From positions 1 to 49,655 of the forward strand of contig JBBIGV010000019.1 in NCBI GenBank assembly GCA_037447335.1: 49,655 bases of DNA. Reading direction: 5' to 3'. The notes beneath the pieces are model-generated. The model was not told the DNA's origin, searched no databases, and saw nothing but the letters and a program-made list of their open reading frames with translations. A program made the translations under genes and the position numbers. Every line of letters begins with the position of its first letter. Within the stretch, counting starts at the first letter, position 1. The stretch is from JBBIGV01 sp037447335. GTDB lineage: Bacteria > Bacteroidota > Ignavibacteria > Ignavibacteriales > Ignavibacteriaceae. Shown here one piece after another: positions 9,697-17,705 of this stretch.

Positions 9697-11826
9697 ATGG
9701 AGTTGGAAAAATTCAGTTATGATAATAAGATAGTCAAAGCATTTACAATTGCAACCATAGTCTGGGGGCTTGTTGGAATGCTTGTTGGAATGCTTATCGC
9801 TGTGCAGCTTTATATTCCTGCATTAAACTTTTCGCTGCCTTATACTTCATTTGGAAGGATAAGACCGCTCCACACCAATGCAGTTATATTTGCTTTTGTA
9901 GGCAATGCAATCTTTATGGGAATTTACTATTCACTGCAAAGATTGTGTAAGGCAAGGATGTTCAGTGATAAGCTTAGCTGGATACATTTTTGGGGATGGC
10001 AGTTGATAATTGTTGCAGCGGCAATCACACTTCCGCTCGGGTTAACAACTAGCAAAGAATACGCTGAGCTTGAATGGCCGATTGACATTGCAATCACACT
10101 TGTATGGATTGCATTCGGTATCAATATGTTCGGCACAATTATTAAAAGAAGAGAAAGTCACATGTATGTTGCGATTTGGTTCTATATTGCAACGTGGGTT
10201 ACTGTTGCTGTACTGCACATTGTTAACTCCATGGAATTACCGGTTACTTTGTTCAAGAGTTATTCAATGTATGCAGGTGTGCAGGATGCATTGGTACAAT
10301 GGTGGTATGGTCATAATGCAGTAGCATTCTTTCTTACAACTCCATTCCTTGGGTTGATGTATTACTTTCTGCCAAAAGCAGCTAATCGTCCGGTTTATTC
10401 TTACAGATTATCTATAGTTCACTTCTGGTCTTTAATTTTCATTTACATCTGGGCAGGCCCGCACCATCTTCTTTATTCAGCTCTGCCTGATTGGGTACAG
10501 TCACTCGGTACGGTTTTCTCGATAATGTTAATTGCTCCAAGCTGGGGCGGAATGATAAACGGGTTACTTACACTGAGAGGTGCGTGGGATAAAGTCCGTC
10601 AGGAACCGGTGCTGAAGTTTATGGTTGTTGCTATTACCGCTTACGGTATGGCTACATTTGAAGGACCGATGCTGTCTCTTAAAAATATTAATGCACTTGC
10701 ACATTTTACTGACTGGATAGTTTCACACGTGCACGTTGGAGCGCTTGGATGGAACGGCTTCCTTACATTCGGTATTCTATATTGGCTGATACCTAAAATG
10801 TATAAAACAAATCTTTACTCAAAGAAGTTAGCCAATGCGCATTTCTGGATTGGTCTGATGGGTATTGTATTTTATGCATCATCAATGTATTGGTCAGGTG
10901 TTGCACAATCTCTTATGTGGAAGCAATTCACTTCGCTCGGACTTCTTCAATATCCGAACTTTCTGGAAACAACTACACAGATCATCCCCATGTACATTAT
11001 CCGTTCAGCAGGCGGCGGACTTTACCTTATCGGTATGTTCATAATGATGTATAATTTATACAGAACTATGAAGGCTGGTTCGTTCCTGAGTGAAGAAGCT
11101 GCGGAGGCGCCTGCCACATATAAGTTAAAAGATAAATTTGTTAAAGGTCAAAGACACCGCTGGCTTGAAGCAAAACCAATTCAGTTTCTTGTTGTGTCAC
11201 TCGTCGTAATTTTAATCGGAGGACTGGTTGAAATAATCCCGACCTTTCTTATAAAATCAAATGTTCCCACAATATCAAGTGTGCAGCCGTACACACCGCT
11301 TGAATTGCAGGGAAGAGATATTTATATAAGAGAAGGTTGTGCAGGCTGCCATTCACAGCTTGTTCGTCCTTTCAGATCAGAAACAGAACGATATGGTGAA
11401 TATTCAAAAGCAGGTGAGTACATTTATGACCACCCGTTTTTGTGGGGATCGAAACGAACCGGACCAGATTTGCATAGGATTGGCGGTAAGTATCCGAACA
11501 TGTGGCATTATCTTCATATGGAGGACCCTCAGCTAATGGCGCCAGGTTCAATAATGCCTCCATATCCATGGCTGCTTACAAATGATCTCAACATTTCAAC
11601 AACGGAAAAGAAGATAAAGGTTATGAGATCGCTGGGCGTTCCATATCCTGAAGGATATGAACTTATTGCAAATGATGAACTGATTAAACAGGCTGAAGAA
11701 ATAACACGTGATCTTCAAAACTCAGGTGTTGATGCGGAAAGTCAAAAAGAAATTATTGCGCTTATCGCATATCTTCAGCGGCTCGGCACAGATATAAAAG
11801 CTAAAGATCAGATTGCTGAAGAATAG
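9697..11826 (+). CDS. ccoNO: cbb3-type cytochrome c oxidase, fused subunits I and II (CcoN-CcoO)
   Basis: A single 709-residue chain joins the catalytic haem-copper subunit and the membrane-anchored c-type subunit. The first 470 residues are multi-spanning CcoN. They carry the haem and CuB histidines in RPLHTNAVIF, WYGHNAVAFF, AGPHHLLYSA and SHVHVGALGWNG. A helix (FLVVSLVVILIGGLVEIIP) then leads into CcoO with one haem c site, REGCAGCHSQLVRPF, near residue 548, and the axial-Met region APGSIMPPYPWL. The start is ATG 9697, with AAGGAG 8 nt upstream; the GTG at 9688 overlaps that site. Fusion of N and O is known in Bacteroidota. It reduces oxygen at low concentration. Confidence 0.96.
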   Translation: MELEKFSYDNKIVKAFTIATIVWGLVGMLVGMLIAVQLYIPALNFSLPYTSFGRIRPLHTNAVIFAFVGNAIFMGIYYSLQRLCKARMFSDKLSWIHFWGWQLIIVAAAITLPLGLTTSKEYAELEWPIDIAITLVWIAFGINMFGTIIKRRESHMYVAIWFYIATWVTVAVLHIVNSMELPVTLFKSYSMYAGVQDALVQWWYGHNAVAFFLTTPFLGLMYYFLPKAANRPVYSYRLSIVHFWSLIFIYIWAGPHHLLYSALPDWVQSLGTVFSIMLIAPSWGGMINGLLTLRGAWDKVRQEPVLKFMVVAITAYGMATFEGPMLSLKNINALAHFTDWIVSHVHVGALGWNGFLTFGILYWLIPKMYKTNLYSKKLANAHFWIGLMGIVFYASSMYWSGVAQSLMWKQFTSLGLLQYPNFLETTTQIIPMYIIRSAGGGLYLIGMFIMMYNLYRTMKAGSFLSEEAAEAPATYKLKDKFVKGQRHRWLEAKPIQFLVVSLVVILIGGLVEIIPTFLIKSNVPTISSVQPYTPLELQGRDIYIREGCAGCHSQLVRPFRSETERYGEYSKAGEYIYDHPFLWGSKRTGPDLHRIGGKYPNMWHYLHMEDPQLMAPGSIMPPYPWLLTNDLNISTTEKKIKVMRSLGVPYPEGYELIANDELIKQAEEITRDLQNSGVDAESQKEIIALIAYLQRLGTDIKAKDQIAEE

Positions 11827-11837
11827 GAGAAAATAAA

Positions 11838-12053
11838 ATGTATAAAAATGTATTGCAATCAATCGAAGGAATAACAATATATCCGATAATATCATTTATC
11901 GTGTTCGGTTTATTTTTCATCGTAATGCTGATCTGGTTAATAAGGGCAGATAAAAATTACCTCAGCAGAATGAGCAATCTGCCGTTAGAAAACGATGAAC
12001 ATTCAATTCAAACAGAGTCGAACAAAAAATTTACAGGTAATAAAAATGAATAG
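11838..12053 (+). CDS. ccoQ: cbb3 oxidase subunit CcoQ
   Basis: A 71-residue protein with one helix (IISFIVFGLFFIVMLIWLI) followed by RADKNYLSRMSNLPLEND and a polar tail. It sits between ccoNO and ccoP, where CcoQ, a small subunit that stabilises the oxidase, is expected. AGGAGA precedes the ATG. Its last 8 bases overlap the ccoP start (ATGAATAG), so ccoP translation is probably coupled to it. Confidence 0.9.
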   Translation: MYKNVLQSIEGITIYPIISFIVFGLFFIVMLIWLIRADKNYLSRMSNLPLENDEHSIQTESNKKFTGNKNE

Positions 12054-12873
12054 AGTCATCTTAAAACTATTTGGTTATCTGATAACAGCATTATTATTCA
12101 TAACTCCGTTTGCTGCTGCGGAAGAATCAGACTTTCCTGCAGGTTATTATGATATTGTAGCTGTTTCAATTTTAATTATAATTCTGATGATTGTTATTGG
12201 CTTTCTTTACTACGGAACAGGCGAAGGAAAACCGCTGCCCGTTAAGGAAGCCGGGCTGCTGGCAAAAATCAAACATCTGCTTACTCAATCAGTTCCGATT
12301 GAAAAAGAAGATGAAGTTAAGCGTGAAGGTCACGAGTATGACGGTATCGTGGAACTGGATAATAAAGTCCCGCCATGGTTCAGCGGATTATTCTATGCAA
12401 CTATTATTTTTGCCGCGTACTATATGCTGCATTACCATGTATTCGGAACAGGTAAACTGATGTATGAAGAGTATGAAGAAGAAATGCGCCGGGCGGATAT
12501 ACTTCGTGCTGAATTAGTCAGAACGGGTGCTTTGATTGACGAAAAATCAGTAGAGCTTCTTACAGATGAGGCAGCTCTTATGGCAGGCAAAGCCATTTAT
12601 GATGCAAATTGTGTCGCGTGTCATGGAAGTCAGGGAGAAGGGCTTGTTGGACCGAACTTAACCGATGGCTACTGGGTACACGGTGGAGGAATTAGTAACG
12701 TATTCAGAATTACCCGTGATGGGGTTCCTGCAAAAGGTATGATTGCATGGAAAACCCAGTTAAATCCGAGGCAAATCCAGGAAGTTTCCAGCTATGTTAT
12801 TTCACTTGAAAGAACAAATCCGCCAAATCCTAAAGCGCCCGAAGGTGAAAAATGGTTAGAGAAAGATAATTGA
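12046..12873 (+). CDS. ccoP: cbb3 oxidase subunit III (CcoP), single haem c site
   Basis: A 275-residue membrane-anchored cytochrome c that receives electrons for the oxidase. There are three hydrophobic segments: a signal-like N-terminus ending FAAAEE, IVAVSILIIILMIVIGFLYY near residue 40, and WFSGLFYATIIFAAYYMLHY near 115. KVPPWFSGLFY is the conserved CcoP N-domain motif. Only one CxxCH is present (NCVACHGSQGEG, near residue 189), with GMIAWK as the likely axial-Met region. Proteobacterial CcoP has two haem sites. The start is ATG 12046, overlapping the ccoQ stop; an in-frame start at 11995 would lie wholly inside ccoQ and was not used. Confidence 0.93.
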   Translation: MNRVILKLFGYLITALLFITPFAAAEESDFPAGYYDIVAVSILIIILMIVIGFLYYGTGEGKPLPVKEAGLLAKIKHLLTQSVPIEKEDEVKREGHEYDGIVELDNKVPPWFSGLFYATIIFAAYYMLHYHVFGTGKLMYEEYEEEMRRADILRAELVRTGALIDEKSVELLTDEAALMAGKAIYDANCVACHGSQGEGLVGPNLTDGYWVHGGGISNVFRITRDGVPAKGMIAWKTQLNPRQIQEVSSYVISLERTNPPNPKAPEGEKWLEKDN

Positions 12874-12911
12874 TCTGCTATTAAAGTATTGAAGATAAGG
12901 TTTTAGAAGAT

Positions 12912-14297
12912 TTGAAAGATGATAAATTCAGAGACTCGATTGCTACGGTAACCGAAGAAGGAAAAAGAAAATGGATTTATCCGAAGAAACCTTCGGGCAG
13001 GTATCATAATGCAAGGGTATTAGTAAGCATTCTTTTACTTTTATTTCTTGTTGTTGTCCCGTTCATTAAGGTGAACGGAAGACCATGGATACTTTTCGAC
13101 TTGCTGAGCCGTAATTTCATTATCTTCGGGTTACCTTTTGGTCCTCACGATTTCTTTATCTTTGTGCTGACCATGATTGCTGTAATAGTTTTTATTTTTC
13201 TGTTCACTGCAATTTTCGGGAGATTGTTTTGCGGGTGGGTCTGCCCTCAAACAGTTTTTATGGAAATGGTTTTCCGCAAAATTGAATACTGGATTGAAGG
13301 GGATGCACACAAACAGAAGCAATTAAGCCTTGCACCATGGACTTCAAAAAAAATTTTCAAAAAGGGTTGGAAACACTCGGTCTTTTGTGCTCTTTCGTTT
13401 TTTATAGCCAATATTCTTCTAGCCTGGGTAATTGGTATAGATGAATTGCTGGTAATAATTACAGACCCTCCGAACCAGCATCTTGCGGGGCTGTTTGCAA
13501 TTCTTGTCTTCACTGGAATTTTTTATTGGATATTCTCATACTTTCGCGAACAGGCATGCACGATTGTTTGTCCGTACGGGAGATTGCAGGGTGTTCTGCT
13601 CGATCCCGATTCTATGGTAATCGCTTACGATTACAAACGGGGAGAACCGCGGGGCAAGCTGCGCAAGAATGAAATTCAAACAGGTAAAGGTGACTGCATT
13701 GACTGCTACCTTTGCGTTGATGTTTGTCCGACAGGCATTGATATCCGTAACGGTATTCAGCTTGAATGTGTAAACTGCACTGCCTGTATTGATGCATGCG
13801 ACGAGCTGATGGATAAAATTAATAAACCGCGCGGGCTCGTCAGTTACGCTTCACTCAATGCTATAGAGAATAAGGCTAAATTCAGATTTACGCCGAGAAT
13901 GATTCTGTATATAATTGTTCTTTCTCTGTTGATTTCTCTGATTTCTTTTCTTGTTGCAGCACGGACAGACTTCAGTATAAATATTTTGAGAACATCCGGC
14001 TTGCTGTACCAGGAACAACCGGGCGAAATGATAAGCAATCTCTATGACATTAACATTGTCAACAAAACTTTTAATGAGGCAAATATCAGTCTGAAGCTCG
14101 AAAACGTGAATGGTGAAATAAAAATAATTGGCAGCGATATTTTCCTTGAACCGCAGGGTATCAATGAATCGAAGTTTATGGTGATGATTCCAAAAGATCA
14201 GATCGTAAGGATGAACACACCCATTGAGATCGGGATTTATTCGGACGATAAATTAATTACAAGAGTAAATTCATCATTTATGGGCCCTGTGAAATAA
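12912..14297 (+). CDS. ccoG: cbb3 oxidase assembly ferredoxin CcoG (RdxA/FixG)
   Basis: A 461-residue membrane iron-sulfur protein that acts as a copper reductase during cbb3 assembly. Helices are near residues 35-60 and 75-105. CGWVCPQT follows, then EQACTIVCPYGRLQG, and two 4Fe-4S clusters in GDCIDCYLCVDVCPTGIDI and LECVNCTACIDACDEL near residues 255-300. A further helix precedes the C-terminal immunoglobulin-like domain typical of FixG (INESKFMVMIPK). The start is TTG 12912; there is no in-frame ATG close by, and AAGG lies about 11 nt upstream. Set 38 nt after ccoP. Confidence 0.94.
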   Translation: MKDDKFRDSIATVTEEGKRKWIYPKKPSGRYHNARVLVSILLLLFLVVVPFIKVNGRPWILFDLLSRNFIIFGLPFGPHDFFIFVLTMIAVIVFIFLFTAIFGRLFCGWVCPQTVFMEMVFRKIEYWIEGDAHKQKQLSLAPWTSKKIFKKGWKHSVFCALSFFIANILLAWVIGIDELLVIITDPPNQHLAGLFAILVFTGIFYWIFSYFREQACTIVCPYGRLQGVLLDPDSMVIAYDYKRGEPRGKLRKNEIQTGKGDCIDCYLCVDVCPTGIDIRNGIQLECVNCTACIDACDELMDKINKPRGLVSYASLNAIENKAKFRFTPRMILYIIVLSLLISLISFLVAARTDFSINILRTSGLLYQEQPGEMISNLYDINIVNKTFNEANISLKLENVNGEIKIIGSDIFLEPQGINESKFMVMIPKDQIVRMNTPIEIGIYSDDKLITRVNSSFMGPVK

Positions 14298-14385
14298 TCA
14301 CAGTAATGAATTGACAAGGGTTTATTCAAAAGCATAATATTTTGCGATTGTCATCAAAAAAAATGAACTAAAGAAAGGAATAAAC

Positions 14386-14829
14386 ATGAAATTTAGCTGG
14401 GGAACGGGAATTCTGATTGCAATAATATTTTTTTGCTCTGTTATGATTGCAACCGGAATTTTTCTGTTCAATCAGAAAGTTGACCTCGTTACGGATGACT
14501 ACTATGAAAAAACTCTTGTTTATCAAAATCAGATTGATCTTGAAGAAAAAACAAAAGCTCTGAAAAAAGATATAATCTTTTTAGTTAATGATGAGTCAAT
14601 TAATATTTCTCTTCCCGAAGATGTAACGGGTTCTGACATAAAAGGTGAAGTTTACTTTTACAGACCATCAGATAAAAACCTCGACTTTAAGATTTCTCTT
14701 CTAACTGATAATAACGGCGCGATGGCGCTTCAAAAAGATAAACTTATACCCGGTATGTGGAAGGTTAAAGTCAACTGGTCGGCGGATGGTGAAAAATATT
14801 ATTCAGAAAAATCACTGTTAATAGAATGA
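14386..14829 (+). CDS. ccoH: cbb3 oxidase assembly protein CcoH (FixH)
   Basis: A 147-residue protein with a single N-terminal helix (WGTGILIAIIFFCSVMIATG) followed by the FixH hallmark LVTDDYYEKTLVYQNQID and a periplasmic beta-rich domain ending MWKVKVNWSADGEKYYSEKS. CcoH binds the oxidase subunits during assembly. AAAGGA lies 7-8 nt before the ATG. The CcoG-CcoH order is standard for this cluster. Confidence 0.93.
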   Translation: MKFSWGTGILIAIIFFCSVMIATGIFLFNQKVDLVTDDYYEKTLVYQNQIDLEEKTKALKKDIIFLVNDESINISLPEDVTGSDIKGEVYFYRPSDKNLDFKISLLTDNNGAMALQKDKLIPGMWKVKVNWSADGEKYYSEKSLLIE

Positions 14830-14921
14830 AGACAAAAATCATTTTAATTGAAAAAATCTATGTTTCTTATGTGCCTGTGTGTTTAATAAATCTTGCTGCA
14901 TAGACGAATCAAAAATAAAAA

Positions 14922-15626
14922 ATGGAAATAATCACAGCGTTAATAATCGGATTTGCCGGAAGTTTCCACTGCATCGGGATGTGCGGACCGATAGCAATAG
15001 CTCTTCCTGTAGCAGCCGCATCAAATTTTAAGTTCATAATTGGTAGAATTCTCTACAACTTTGGCAGAGTTATCACATATTCTTTTATGGGAATATTTTT
15101 CGGGATGCTGGGAGGTAAAATTGCAATGGCGGGAATGCAGCAGACTCTTTCAATCTTCCTTGGAGGTGTGATTATATTTTTTGTTCTGCTTCCGCGTAAG
15201 TATAAAAACTATCTGACCGGCGCTCAATTAGTTCAGACACTGATCTCACCCATAAAGAATCAGATCAGTAAACTCTTTAATCTTGCCGGACTTCCTTCGC
15301 TATTGCTGATAGGAATTCTAAACGGATTTCTGCCGTGCGGGTTTGTTTACATCGGACTTGCAGGGGCAGCAGCAACCGGCAATCCGATAACCGGTGCCTT
15401 ATTTATGATGATGTTCGGAATCGGTACAATACCGGCAATGTTTGCAGCTTCACTCTTTGGTAAATTCATTTCACTTAATGTAAGAAGAAAAATCAGTAAA
15501 GCCATTCCTGCACTTGCAGTGCTGCTTGCAATTATTTTTATACTTCGCGGATTGAATCTTGGTATCCCGTACCTCAGTCCGAAGCTGCAAGCCCAAACAC
15601 AAACTGAAGTGGTAATTTGTCATTGA
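14922..15626 (+). CDS. SafE/UreH-domain membrane protein of the cbb3 cluster
   Basis: A 234-residue polytopic protein of the sulfite exporter TauE/SafE and cytochrome-biogenesis membrane superfamily, with about six helices. The N-terminal motif GSFHCIGMCGPIAIALP (His16, Cys17, Cys21) is a likely metal-binding site placed in the first helix. A second conserved segment is GILNGFLPCGFVYIGLAGAA near residue 140. Genes of this type commonly end cbb3 operons, and a role in copper handling is suspected. It ends in EVVICH, which adds another Cys-His pair. The exact substrate is not established. Confidence 0.85.
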   Translation: MEIITALIIGFAGSFHCIGMCGPIAIALPVAAASNFKFIIGRILYNFGRVITYSFMGIFFGMLGGKIAMAGMQQTLSIFLGGVIIFFVLLPRKYKNYLTGAQLVQTLISPIKNQISKLFNLAGLPSLLLIGILNGFLPCGFVYIGLAGAAATGNPITGALFMMMFGIGTIPAMFAASLFGKFISLNVRRKISKAIPALAVLLAIIFILRGLNLGIPYLSPKLQAQTQTEVVICH

Positions 15627-15681
15627 ATTATAAGTTTGACTATTTAGTTAAAATTCTTTTAGTTTGGTCTGTAAATTAATA

Positions 15682-15708
15682 TTTATAAAACATTTTACGG
15701 GGAAGTTT
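15682..15708 (+). repeat. Leader direct repeat, copy A (upstream of barrel copy 1)
   Basis: A 27-base stretch ending in TTTTACGGGGAAGTTT is identical to 16908-16934. Both copies end 1-2 nt before an ATG. GGGGAAG may serve as ribosome-binding site. The match shows that the duplicated unit included the leader. Confidence 0.85.
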
Positions 15709-15709
15709 T

Positions 15710-15913
15710 ATGAATCTTCAAACCTCGGTTTTAACAGCGCTAATAATCTTATTTCATTCCTTATTCTCCATCAATATTGAAACTCAACAAAATTACATCG
15801 GCGGCGGCTTTATTTGGATTTTCGGGACAGGGAATGGAATTAAAAACGGACAGGGATTAACCTTATCCTGCGAGGATTCGATAGCTTCAATTAAAAGAAA
15901 AACTAAACCTTAG
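15710..15913 (+). pseudogene. Outer-membrane barrel gene, copy 1, truncated
   Basis: A 67-residue frame whose first 50 residues parallel copy 3: both begin MN, have a signal peptide, then QQNYIG and a G-rich strand segment ending in a block (LTLSCEDS here, VELFYENSF in copy 3). After that the sequence turns to IASIKRKTKP and stops, with no barrel-like continuation in any frame up to about 15990. The shared leader and start argue for a duplication whose 3' part was lost. Confidence 0.7.
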
Positions 15914-16149
15914 CGGCTGTCAATTTACAATGTTGATTAAGTTTAGCTTATGAGATTTCTCAGGTAAAGCAAATAGCATAAAGAATATTTCTTGTTATTG
16001 ATACGATTAGCAGGGAGATCATTTACAGAACAAAGTACCCGATGGGATATTTATTTTGGATATAGTCCGGACGTATATATAATGATAAGATCAGATAAAA
16101 TTATCGGGAACCCAACAAGTTTTGATTCATTAATTTTAGGATTATACAG

Positions 16150-16757
16150 ATGGAAAAGTTCCGTAATTACGTAAAATTTATTTATTTAATTGTAACTCTG
16201 GTTCTGAATTGCGATTCGAACGCACAAACAAACCATATAGGCGTGGGCATAGATATATCACATGGAACATGGAGTAAACTTACTGTTGGTCAGGGTATTA
16301 AAATTTATTATGAGAGAATATTAACAGAAAACATATCGGCAGAGATCGAAGCAGGGGGCAAAGGTTCAGCACCAATAGGAACAACAGTTTTATGATTGGA
16401 GCAGCGTTTGAAACATCATTCATCAGAATGAACATTAAATATAAAATTATGGCTCTAAGCGCAGGCACATTTTGCTTAGCCGGAATTGGATATTTTCGCC
16501 CTTCTATACCAAGATCAGATATGGCTGCTTTCATCGGGACATACAGTGTTCTTTCACACGATATTGAAAACAATATTGGATTTAACATCGGTGCGGGCAT
16601 TGAGGGAACTAACTTGCAGTTCAGTCTTAATTTTATCTTATTATCTTCTAAAGAAATTGCCAGCGGTGTTAATCAACTCGGAGAGATTCGCGATTTCCGC
16701 AAGTCGGCTAATATGAATATGATAACTGCATCGTGGATATTAAAATTTAGTTTATAA
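16150..16757 (+). pseudogene. Outer-membrane barrel gene, copy 2, split by one frameshift
   Basis: The first part (16150-16395, 81 residues) has a signal peptide (FIYLIVTLVLNCDSNAQTN) and strands IGVGIDI and GIKIYYERILTENISAE. The second part (16392-16757, 121 residues) supplies the rest of the barrel, including NIGFNIGAGIEGTNLQF and FILLSSKEIASG, which align with copy 3 (NPVGFIIAAGIRMNIFDVSF, FLTLKEEIELK). One extra T in the T4 run at 16388-16391 would fuse the parts as GTTVFMIGAAF. The full product would be about 202 residues, the same as copy 3. It could be a true pseudogene or a sequence error. It lacks the leader repeat shared by copies 1 and 3. Confidence 0.72.
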
Positions 16758-16907
16758 AGAAGATTGTTTGATTCATAACAGACTTAAACATAGAATACTA
16801 ATTTTGGTTTGAAGCTGCTGCCACAAAAATAAATACTTGCAGCATTCAATCGAAAAAATGTTTGATTTTGAAATTACACTTTAATTAGTTTCATTCGCCG
16901 ATAAATT

Positions 16908-16934
16908 TTTATAAAACATTTTACGGGGAAGTTT
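16908..16934 (+). repeat. Leader direct repeat, copy B (upstream of barrel copy 3)
   Basis: Identical over 27 bases to 15682-15708. It ends one base before the ATG of the intact barrel gene and contains the TACGGGGAAG ribosome-binding segment. Confidence 0.85.
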
Positions 16935-16935
16935 A

Positions 16936-17556
16936 ATGAATTTTCCATACTCAGTATTACTATCAATAATATTTTTAGTTCATTCCATTTCATCAGCCGG
17001 AATGATGGCTCAACAAAATTATATCGGTATTGGCTTAAACCCGATGATTGGTTTAACAGGAGACGTGAATGAAGGCATTGGCGTTGAACTGTTTTATGAA
17101 AATTCTTTTTCGGATATGATTACTGCGGGACTCATCCTTGGAGGATTCATAGCAAACCCTGCAAGTAAAAGCGCTTTTATTGAAAATGGGACAATTTATT
17201 CTTCGGTGATAATGCCATTTGTAAAGAAAGAATTTAATCTGAAAGCTGTCAATCCTTACATCGGTGCCGGAGCCGGATATTTTTTCCCTTCCAAAGAAAG
17301 GTCCGCACATCGACAGTTCTATGGTGAGAATCATTTCATATTCAGATACGAACTGGCTAATCCGGTTGGATTCATTATCGCTGCAGGAATACGCATGAAT
17401 ATCTTTGATGTTTCATTTCGTTATTTGTTTTTGACACTTAAAGAAGAAATCGAACTCAAAGAAAATTTGAATGAATACGGGCAATCAACTTATATCAATC
17501 ATTCCGTACCGCTAAGCATAATAATGATGACGTTAAGATTGGGTTTGAGATTTTGA
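16936..17556 (+). CDS. Small outer-membrane beta-barrel protein (intact copy 3)
   Basis: A 206-residue protein with an N-terminal signal peptide (LLSIIFLVHSISSAGMMAQQ) and alternating hydrophobic strands such as YIGIGLNPMIGL, VNPYIGAGAGYFFP, GFIIAAGIRMNI and IIMMTLRLGLRF. The terminal Phe is the classic C-terminal signal for outer-membrane barrels. The PYIGAGAGYF motif is common in OmpA-like and OmpW-like 8-strand barrels. It is the only complete member of three tandem paralogues. The specific function is unknown; a porin or surface protein is likely. Confidence 0.75.
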   Translation: MNFPYSVLLSIIFLVHSISSAGMMAQQNYIGIGLNPMIGLTGDVNEGIGVELFYENSFSDMITAGLILGGFIANPASKSAFIENGTIYSSVIMPFVKKEFNLKAVNPYIGAGAGYFFPSKERSAHRQFYGENHFIFRYELANPVGFIIAAGIRMNIFDVSFRYLFLTLKEEIELKENLNEYGQSTYINHSVPLSIIMMTLRLGLRF

Positions 17557-17652
17557 ATAAAAAATGTTAAGCCCATCCTTGTAATTCGCCCTGATGGTGC
17601 TGCCATTCAACATCAATAAATGATGATCCTTTCACAGAGCAAAAACATTCTA

Positions 17653-17683
17653 CTGACAGTTCGGTGATTCCTTTGTATCTTTG
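17653..17683 (+). promoter_or_regulatory. Putative promoter of the acylase gene
   Basis: CTGACA (17653-17658), 17 nt, then TATCTTTG (17676-17683), which matches the Bacteroidota TAnnTTTG -7 element. The ATG at 17706 is 22 nt further on, leaving a very short leader. The same hexamer-N17-octamer layout occurs on the minus strand at 28955-28985. Confidence 0.6.
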
Positions 17684-17705
17684 ATATATAATTTTTGAAA
17701 ATTCT

